This document shows positions 7,747 through 12,563 of a stretch of DNA of 12,563 nt, one piece after another. Every line of letters begins with the position of its first letter. Within the stretch, counting starts at the first letter, position 1. The position numbers were made by a program, and so were the translations under genes. Source of the DNA: Bacteroidales bacterium (GTDB lineage Bacteria > Bacteroidota > Bacteroidia > Bacteroidales > WRGA01); the NCBI GenBank assembly GCA_031279795.1, contig JAITHZ010000098.1:1-12563 (forward strand). Reading direction: 5' to 3'. The notes under the pieces are model-generated. The model did no database searches, was not told where the DNA came from, and saw only the letters and a list, made by a program, of their open reading frames with translations.

Positions 7747-7827
7747 GTTTATTTACTTACTGTTTTATTTTGCAGCAAAGTTAACGTTTTTTTTGAAATT
7801 CCGCTTTTGAAAAGTCTCGGTTATCAT

Positions 7828-8871
7828 TTATTCCAATATTGATTTGTAAATTTTCATGTATTCCGATGCACTTTTTTCCCAATTGAAGCTTGCAGCATGT
7901 TGAATAATAGACATTTCGGGGCGAGTGGCAGCATAATGATTCATTCCCGACTCAAAAGTGGCGCACAGGTTATCGGGGTCAAAATCATGGAAATAGTATG
8001 CATGATTGCCGCCGATTTCGGGCAGCGAAGTCAGAGTCGATAAAAATACCGGTTTGCCAACATGCATGGCCTCGAGGGGTGGAATACCAAAACCTTCTGC
8101 CAGTGATGGAAACAGAAATGCGGCGCAGTTTTTCAGATACCAGTATTTATCCTCGCCGGTAACGGGACCGGTCAGTTTAACTCTTTCGGACACACCGTGT
8201 TTTGCGGCTTCCGCCATGATTTTTTCAACATAATCTTCGTTTCTTTTTCCGGCGATAATAAGTTCATAATCATTTCCTTTCAAAAGGCAGGGCAGGACGT
8301 GGAAATTCTTTTTACATTCGACTGTTCCCAACGAAAACAAAAACGGATGCACCGGACGGTACGCCGGAGTGTCGAATTCCGGAAATTCCGCCACATTGCA
8401 GCCATTGTATATTACAGAAAGCGGGCAATTTATCTTTAAATGATTCACAAGGTCGGTTTTGGCATATTCGGAGATTGCAATTATATGGTCGGATTTGTCG
8501 ATATTTCGTTGCAGGGCTTTCAGGTACTTATTGATTTTCCCCTTTGAAGTTTTTTCGTACAGGAAGTTAAGGTCGTGTACTGTAAGCGCCTTTTTCGCCT
8601 TTCGCCCCCCGTTTTTCATGTAGCGCGACAGTTGATAGGTTGTGTGCCAAACGGCTGGTCGTCTGATTCCAACGGGAAACAGTTTATGAATCTTTTTCAA
8701 GGGAATATGCTCCCGTTTCCCGAAAATGACTTTGTATTTTTCGGGGAGATAATAGCTTATGTCATCGTCTTCTGTCAGATGCGTCTGCAAACTTTTGCCT
8801 AACTGTTCGCAATATTCAAATAATCCGGTATAGGGATATTTCATTCGTTCACAGTCAAAAATTATATTCAT
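7828..8871 (-). CDS. Glycosyltransferase family 4 (GT-B fold)
   Basis: A 347-residue cytosolic protein starts at the ATG at 8871. The N-terminal half has the acceptor-side Rossmann features of GT4 enzymes (MNIIFDCERMKYPYTGLFEY, with LTVHDLNFLYE at 96-106 and HIIAISEYAKTDL at 129-141). The C-terminal half has the donor-side motifs FSLGTVECKKN (179-189), ELIIAGK (203-209) and FPSLAEGFGIPPLEAM (254-269). In the last, Glu259 and Glu267 form the EX7E signature that holds the nucleotide-sugar donor and assists retaining transfer. No signal peptide or membrane segment is seen. The 24-base gap after the preceding glycosyltransferase implies one operon, probably for lipopolysaccharide, capsule or another surface glycan. 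Sugar and acceptor cannot be told from sequence. The family call is firm and the pathway is inferred. Confidence 0.92.
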   Translation of the reverse strand: MNIIFDCERMKYPYTGLFEYCEQLGKSLQTHLTEDDDISYYLPEKYKVIFGKREHIPLKKIHKLFPVGIRRPAVWHTTYQLSRYMKNGGRKAKKALTVHDLNFLYEKTSKGKINKYLKALQRNIDKSDHIIAISEYAKTDLVNHLKINCPLSVIYNGCNVAEFPEFDTPAYRPVHPFLFSLGTVECKKNFHVLPCLLKGNDYELIIAGKRNEDYVEKIMAEAAKHGVSERVKLTGPVTGEDKYWYLKNCAAFLFPSLAEGFGIPPLEAMHVGKPVFLSTLTSLPEIGGNHAYYFHDFDPDNLCATFESGMNHYAATRPEMSIIQHAASFNWEKSASEYMKIYKSILE

Positions 8872-8895
8872 GTCACATTAATTAATAAATTTAAC

Positions 8896-9987
8896 TTATA
8901 ATTCGATAAATTCAAGATATTTTCGCATAAGATGTTCCTCTTTCCAGCGGCAATCCTGAGCCATTGTTTTTTTCATCTGTTCAACCTCCAGTTTCCGTTC
9001 TATCAACGAGTTGAAAACCTGAACGATATTTTCAGCCCTGTAATAAAACGCTGCGCCTTGCAAATCAGTCCATTTTTGCATGGATTCTTCAACAAGCAAA
9101 GGAATTTTATACGCAAACGACAGGTTAAATGCTCCGGATATGCGGCTATCCCGATAAAAGCCATCCCTGTAGGGATGTATAAGCGGCATAATCAAGTCAC
9201 TTTTAGCGATATAACTATGAAAAACATCATATTCGACAAATCCTGTAAAAGTTAGAATTTGTGTTTCTCGCAATTTTGTCTGTGCCAGAAGTGCATCTAT
9301 TTCAGGATATATTCTGGCATCGGACGCCCCAAGAAAAATCAATTTGATTTTTGGATGCAAAACTTCTTTTAACAGACAAGTCAATAATCCGGTATAATCT
9401 TTTCGGGTTGGATTTACGCCTCCGGGGATTGTGATCCAAAATTCGTCGGTGGATTTTTCTATCGGACAGATGGTAAACGGTGGAAAATATACAGGGTAAA
9501 ATACCGACAGTTTAAAATCTGTTAGCGGTTCAAATTTTTCTTTGAGATATTCGCTAAGCAAAAAAAACTTTTGCATCCTTTTTCCGACAATATATCGAAT
9601 ACTACGTCCATCGACAAGTTTTTCTGCGTTGTGCAGAATGCCGGTAATATTCAGTATTTTAGGGAATGAAATCAGAAACAGATTTCTTACTACATTTATT
9701 TCTGTTGTGTTAAAAACAAGACGGGAAATACGTTGTTGCCTTATATAAAAATGAATTTTCAATAATAGTGCGAATTGATGAAACAAACTATTGTCGGCGG
9801 AATGTATTTGAACACCCGCCAACAAATTTGTTTCTTTGATTCGTGTCCATGTTATGTTATCGCAAATAAGATGAACACGATAGCCATTCGACGTCAAATA
9901 ATGAATTTGCGTGTGCAAACATTCGGCATGTGCAGCGCCCAGTTCTAACAGGGCGACACTCTTTTCGGATTTGTTTTCGTATGTCAT
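8896..9987 (-). CDS. Putative GT-B-fold glycosyltransferase, divergent
   Basis: A 363-residue protein starts at the ATG at 9987. The N-terminus (SVALLELGAAHAECLHTQIH, then NGYRVHLICDN at 34-44) looks like the first Rossmann strand and helix of a GT-B enzyme. The C-terminal half has donor-domain-like pieces: TIPGGVNPTRKDY (186-198), KLIFLGASD (215-223), LTFTGFVEYDVFHSYIAKSDLIMPLI (245-270) and DSRISGAFNLSFAYKIPLL (280-298). The classic EX7E is not obvious, so the family is uncertain, perhaps GT4-like. No signal peptide is visible. It is first in a two-gene cluster with the GT4 gene and probably acts in the same surface-glycan pathway. The coding sequence is visibly richer in A and T than the neighbouring susC and CE15 genes, a hint of different ancestry for this pair. 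Substrate unknown. Confidence 0.72.
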   Translation of the reverse strand: MTYENKSEKSVALLELGAAHAECLHTQIHYLTSNGYRVHLICDNITWTRIKETNLLAGVQIHSADNSLFHQFALLLKIHFYIRQQRISRLVFNTTEINVVRNLFLISFPKILNITGILHNAEKLVDGRSIRYIVGKRMQKFFLLSEYLKEKFEPLTDFKLSVFYPVYFPPFTICPIEKSTDEFWITIPGGVNPTRKDYTGLLTCLLKEVLHPKIKLIFLGASDARIYPEIDALLAQTKLRETQILTFTGFVEYDVFHSYIAKSDLIMPLIHPYRDGFYRDSRISGAFNLSFAYKIPLLVEESMQKWTDLQGAAFYYRAENIVQVFNSLIERKLEVEQMKKTMAQDCRWKEEHLMRKYLEFIEL

Positions 9988-9999
9988 TTGTATTATTTA

Positions 10000-10031
10000 T
10001 TGCTGCTATTGCAGCAAACTATGCAAAATTA
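10000..10031 (-). promoter_or_regulatory. Possible promoter and small hairpin upstream of the glycosyltransferase pair
   Basis: The 134-base gap between folE and the glycosyltransferases is A+T-rich. On the minus strand TAATTTTG (10031-10024) fits TAnnTTTG, but no good -33 partner is seen. A 7-base inverted repeat with a 4-base loop (TTGCTGC at 10000-10006, GCAGCAA at 10011-10017) lies in the would-be leader, about 13 bases before the ATG, and could influence initiation. This is weak evidence that the glycosyltransferases have their own promoter. Confidence 0.3.
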
Positions 10032-10121
10032 TTAAATTTGGCTGTTTTTATGTATAAAAAAGATTATTTTGCTTACTAATATTTTATAACATGCTTTCAA
10101 TCAATTAGCATGCCATTGTTT

Positions 10122-10685
10122 TCATCGTTTAATCAAGCTGATAAATTCCTCTCTTGTTTTGGCCTGTTCAAAGATTCCGGTAAAATCGGAAGTAGTTGTG
10201 ATAGAATGTTGTTTTTCTACGCCGCGCATTTGCATGCACATGTGTTGCGCTTCGACAACTACCATGACTCCCAGTGGATTCAAGGTTTGCTGGATACAGT
10301 TTTTGATTTGGGTCGTCAGTCGTTCCTGAATTTGGAGGCGGTGTGCAAACACGTCCACCACACGAGCTATTTTGCTCAGTCCCGTAATGTATTTGTTTGG
10401 AATATAGGCCACATGTGCTTTGCCAAAAAATGGCAAGACGTGGTGTTCGCAAAGCGAAAAAAAGTCAATATCTTTCACTATCACCATTTGGCGATAATCT
10501 TCCCTGAACTTGGCCGCTTGCAGTATTTCGTTTGGATTCTGGCTGTATCCCTGCGTCAAAAAGGCCATTGAGCGAGCCATGCGTTTTGGCGTTTTCAGCA
10601 ATCCTTCCCGTGCAATATCTTCACCCAGTAGCCGGATGATTTCCGAATAATGCAACATTAGCTGTTCTAATTTTTCCTCTTCCAA
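10122..10685 (-). CDS. folE: GTP cyclohydrolase I
   Basis: FolE (EC 3.5.4.16) converts GTP to 7,8-dihydroneopterin triphosphate, the first step of tetrahydrofolate and pterin synthesis, as a cytosolic multimer. The protein has REGLLKTPKRMA (27-38), FFSLCEHHVLPFFGKAHVAYIP (75-96), GLSKIARVVDVFAHRLQIQERLT (102-124) and HMCMQMRGVEKQHSITTT (148-165). Zinc ligands are Cys79, His82 and Cys150, with His81 and His148 as the catalytic-site histidines. All sit at a constant offset of 31 from the E. coli numbering, so the domain is intact. The coordinate given uses a TTG at 10685 (187 residues), which preserves the N-terminal helix. The first ATG is at 10658 and would give 178 residues; this choice is open. 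It lies 27 bases after the SPOR gene and is probably co-transcribed. A 6-base-arm hairpin (10090-10112) follows the stop without a T-run. Confidence 0.95.
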   Translation of the reverse strand: MEEEKLEQLMLHYSEIIRLLGEDIAREGLLKTPKRMARSMAFLTQGYSQNPNEILQAAKFREDYRQMVIVKDIDFFSLCEHHVLPFFGKAHVAYIPNKYITGLSKIARVVDVFAHRLQIQERLTTQIKNCIQQTLNPLGVMVVVEAQHMCMQMRGVEKQHSITTTSDFTGIFEQAKTREEFISLIKR

Positions 10686-10712
10686 AACTATAAGGTATAA
10701 GTTATAATTACT

Positions 10713-11195
10713 CTAATAATCAATACTTTGAGATTTAACATTGTCCGGCATGATATACAATTCAGTCATGTATTCAGGAAATGCTTTTTTCAATGTGCGC
10801 AATGCTTCCTCTGCATCGAACTGGTCGGTAAAATCGCCAATGCGCAAACGCCAGAAAGGAGAATTGAGCGTCACGTAGGTAGCGTATTCAGGAAAACGGG
10901 CGCGAATTTTGCTTTCGCGGTGATAGGCTTCGGTTTTGGCGATTTGCTGACTGCCCGAATAGGCCTGAATGCGATAGCCCTTTCGCGATACGGTTTTGGG
11001 TTTAACAGGCTCGTTACTTGGATTAATTTTACCAATAAGATTGCCAATTCCTTCGCCTTGACGAATAGTGATTTTCCCTGTGCCAGACGTGGATACAATG
11101 CTATCGACCATTGTTCTGTTTTTCTGGGAATAAACGGGAAACGCTATGAGGGAAAGCAGTAAAGCATGTGTTAGCCAATTAGTAAGATGTTTCAT
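10713..11195 (-). CDS. Exported SPOR-domain protein
   Basis: A 160-residue protein starts at the ATG at 11195. Residues 1-23 form a Sec signal peptide (MKHLTNWLTH, hydrophobic 11-22, then VYS-Q). There is no Cys in the signal region, so it is not a lipoprotein. A variable linker (25-70) leads to a SPOR domain at about 71-148: GYRIQAYSGS, a charged helix, FPEYATYVTLNSPFWRLRIGDF, then an Ala/Glu helix and FPEYMTELYIMP. SPOR domains bind glycan strands of septal peptidoglycan lacking stem peptides, so this protein probably acts in the periplasm at the wall or division site. It starts 33 bases after the RelA/SpoT stop and ends 27 bases before folE, suggesting one transcript. The domain is well supported; the cellular role is inferred. 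Confidence 0.88.
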   Translation of the reverse strand: MKHLTNWLTHALLLSLIAFPVYSQKNRTMVDSIVSTSGTGKITIRQGEGIGNLIGKINPSNEPVKPKTVSRKGYRIQAYSGSQQIAKTEAYHRESKIRARFPEYATYVTLNSPFWRLRIGDFTDQFDAEEALRTLKKAFPEYMTELYIMPDNVKSQSIDY

Positions 11196-11228
11196 TTTCT
11201 AATTATTTTATTATTTCAAAAAGATATA

Positions 11229-12563
11229 TTATTCCAGTGTTCTTATCGCCAATTCTATTCCTTTTACTTTTGACAGATTATGGCACAATTCGTCTACGTC
11301 AGATGCCTTATGAACGAGAATTTTGAGCTTCCCATCAAAAATATTTTCGGATGTTTCTGTATTAATTTGCTGAATATTAATGCTCATATTTAAAATAACC
11401 TGTGTAATTTTGTTCAGGATTCCCATGCTGTCGATACCTTTTATTTCGATATAGGCAGTGAAATAGCTTTGAGGCATGCGCCAGTCAACCGAAAAAATAC
11501 GTTCGCCATATGTGCTTTTCAAGCGGATAGCTACCGGGCAGGAACGCTGGTGAACAATCATTTTGCGGTTGTTTTCCAGGTAGCCGACGGTGTCGTCATC
11601 CGGTATGGGATTGCAACATCGGGCAATGAAAAACGTTTTGTTGTGAGCGTTTTCGTCAAGCAGAAATGGTTTCTTTTTGTCGACAACAAGCAGTTCGGGG
11701 TCATCGTTTGGCGTCTGTACAGGATTTGCCTCTGGGGACGGCGTTGGGGGGGGCGGAGTTTTGGAGCCAAACGGCCACAAATAACGTTTCAGGAAATTGC
11801 CCGTATGTTCAACAAAAAGTTTTTTAGAATCATCGTTCAGGAAAATGTTTCCACGCCCCACTTCATAGAAAAAGTCTTCTTTGTTGGGATAATTGAAAAA
11901 ATGCACCAGGCGGTCGTCGGTAATGTTCACGTTTAATTTTTGCAGTGATTCGATAAACTGACTGGTTCTCTGTTGACCGTTACGAATCAGGGTACGTTTT
12001 TTTCTGCGAAGAAATTCTTTGATTTTGGTATGAGCTACGGCAGTGGTAACTAAGGTAAACCATTCTTCTGTCGGATTTTGTGATTTTGATGTCAGGATTT
12101 CTACCTGATCTCCACCTTGTAGTTTGTGACTGATTGGAACTAATGCATGGTTAACTTTGGCGCCGATGCAGTGGTATCCCATGTCGGAATGAAGCGAAAA
12201 TGCGAAGTCAAGTACCGTAGCGTGTTGCGGCAACATTTTGATGTCTCCTTTTGGTGTAAAGACAAAAATCTCGGAAGAGAAAAGATTCATTTTCAGGGTG
12301 TCAAGCATATCAATACCCTGCGGGTCAGGATCTTCGAGTATCGTTTTTATTTCATGCAGCCATTTGTCGAGCTGGCTATCTTCTTCGGATATTTTATCCG
12401 GCGGGGAGAAATTTTTGCTTGTTTTGTATTTCCAGTGGGCTGCGAGTCCTCGTTCGGCTATTTCATCCATTCGTGCGCTACGAATCTGGACTTCAACCCA
12501 TTGTCCGGCCGGTCCCATTACGGTAAGGTGAAGTCCTTGATAGCCGTTTGCTTTTGGACGGCT
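11229..12563 (-). CDS. rsh: Long RelA/SpoT-homologue (p)ppGpp enzyme, C-terminal part (5' end outside window)
   Basis: The last 444 residues are present and the gene continues past the right edge. The fragment opens in the synthetase domain with the conserved KANGYQGLH and EVQIRSARMDEIAERGLAAHWKYK, including the catalytic-region Glu of EVQIR. It continues through a TGS domain (about 99-160, EIFVFTPKGDIKMLP to VEILTSK), a helical region, a Pro-rich stretch (269-290), the paired-Cys segment ARCCNPIPDD (Cys316, Cys317), and a C-terminal ACT domain (about 367-444) of the form AYIEIKGIDSMGILNKITQ. These enzymes make and/or degrade the (p)ppGpp alarmone; TGS, CC and ACT domains sense ribosome and starvation state. 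Whether the hydrolase domain is active cannot be seen. The Pro-rich stretch is encoded partly by a C8 run. It heads a close gene set with the SPOR protein and folE. Confidence 0.93.
   Translation of the reverse strand, partial: SRPKANGYQGLHLTVMGPAGQWVEVQIRSARMDEIAERGLAAHWKYKTSKNFSPPDKISEEDSQLDKWLHEIKTILEDPDPQGIDMLDTLKMNLFSSEIFVFTPKGDIKMLPQHATVLDFAFSLHSDMGYHCIGAKVNHALVPISHKLQGGDQVEILTSKSQNPTEEWFTLVTTAVAHTKIKEFLRRKKRTLIRNGQQRTSQFIESLQKLNVNITDDRLVHFFNYPNKEDFFYEVGRGNIFLNDDSKKLFVEHTGNFLKRYLWPFGSKTPPPPTPSPEANPVQTPNDDPELLVVDKKKPFLLDENAHNKTFFIARCCNPIPDDDTVGYLENNRKMIVHQRSCPVAIRLKSTYGERIFSVDWRMPQSYFTAYIEIKGIDSMGILNKITQVILNMSINIQQINTETSENIFDGKLKILVHKASDVDELCHNLSKVKGIELAIRTLE
11746..11753 (-). repeat. 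rsh: C8 homopolymer in the RelA/SpoT gene
   Basis: Eight G on the plus strand (C on the coding strand) encode part of the TPPPPTPSP linker between the helical region and the paired-Cys domain. The frame is intact here. Gain or loss of one base would cut off the CC and ACT regulatory domains while leaving the synthetase and TGS parts. Confidence 0.85.

Larger units (their letters stand above)
7352..7761. repeat. 14-base perfect inverted repeat bracketing the susC promoter region
   Basis: AGTAAGTAAATAAA at 7352-7365 is the exact reverse complement of 7748-7761. The arms enclose 382 bases with the promoter, operators and inner repeats. Bases just outside the arms do not match. The arms are A+T-rich and simple, so chance is possible. 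The layout also fits an invertible promoter segment of the kind known for Bacteroides surface loci. No invertase gene is visible in the window. Confidence 0.5.
7338..7827. other. 490-base intergenic regulatory/repeat region upstream of susC
   Basis: I see no convincing protein or RNA gene here. In order from susC it holds the left arm of a 14-base inverted repeat (7352-7365), the susC promoter (7382-7413), two tandem inverted-repeat operators (7419-7494), forward heptamer repeats (7498-7532), a 41-base palindrome (7565-7605) running into ATTACGA heptamers (to 7614), a unique stretch (about 7640-7715), inverted heptamer repeats (7721-7746) and the right 14-base arm (7748-7761). No clear intrinsic terminator is seen after the glycosyltransferase gene that ends at 7828. 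Confidence 0.8.

Noticed and set aside
7776..7783. TAACTTTG on the minus strand as a second promoter toward susC
   Set aside because: It matches TAnnTTTG, but I found no -33 element at the right distance, and the leader would cross all the inverted repeats. Kept only as a weak possibility.
7785..7794. T8 run as an intrinsic terminator
   Set aside because: The T-run is on the plus strand, where no gene ends upstream, and no GC-rich stem precedes it. It is A-rich on the strand that is transcribed.
10090..10112. CATGCT / AGCATG hairpin as the folE terminator
   Set aside because: The stem is only 6 bases with an 11-base loop and no T-run follows on the minus strand.

Overview
The window reads as chromosomal DNA of a member of the Bacteroidota, most likely order Bacteroidales. 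The signs are a SusC/SusD pair, a lipoprotein signal on SusD, a TAnnTTTG-type -7 promoter element, a Bacteroidetes-style SPOR lipoprotein-like protein, and a xylan-oriented esterase such as those found in plant-fibre-degrading gut or sediment Bacteroidales. The species cannot be named from this sequence. All eight genes lie on the minus strand, so transcription runs from high to low coordinates.

From upstream to downstream (right to left) there are three blocks. (1) 12563-10122 is a housekeeping block: the C-terminal part of a long RelA/SpoT (p)ppGpp enzyme, a small exported SPOR-domain protein, and GTP cyclohydrolase I (folE), with gaps of 33 and 27 bases. (2) 9987-7828 holds two GT-B-type glycosyltransferases separated by 24 bases, probably one operon making a surface glycan; the first is visibly A+T-richer than its neighbours. 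(3) 7337-1 is the start of a polysaccharide utilisation locus (PUL): SusC transporter, SusD surface glycan-binding lipoprotein, then a multidomain CE15 glucuronoyl esterase with C-terminal carbohydrate-binding modules that runs off the left edge. The esterase implies that the substrate is glucuronoxylan or lignin-xylan ester-linked material. SusD would capture glycan, SusC would import it with TonB energy, and the esterase would cut (4-O-methyl)glucuronoyl ester links.

The most interesting stretch is the 490-base gap upstream of susC (7338-7827). It holds a good Bacteroidetes promoter and, just upstream, two 34-base copies of an inverted-repeat operator (ATGTAAC-N16-GTTACAT) with an exact 42-base period. 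Beyond these lies a nested set of inverted repeats: heptamer arrays in opposite orientation, a near-perfect 41-base palindrome, and an outer 14-base inverted repeat bracketing the promoter and operators. The outer pair raises the possibility of an invertible (phase-variable) promoter segment; the inner part could instead be a small MITE-like element.

A second oddity is at the start of susC. The natural ATG is one base out of frame with the rest of the gene; one extra A in the A5 tract just after the ATG would restore a textbook signal peptide. This could be a sequence error, a contingency tract or recoding.
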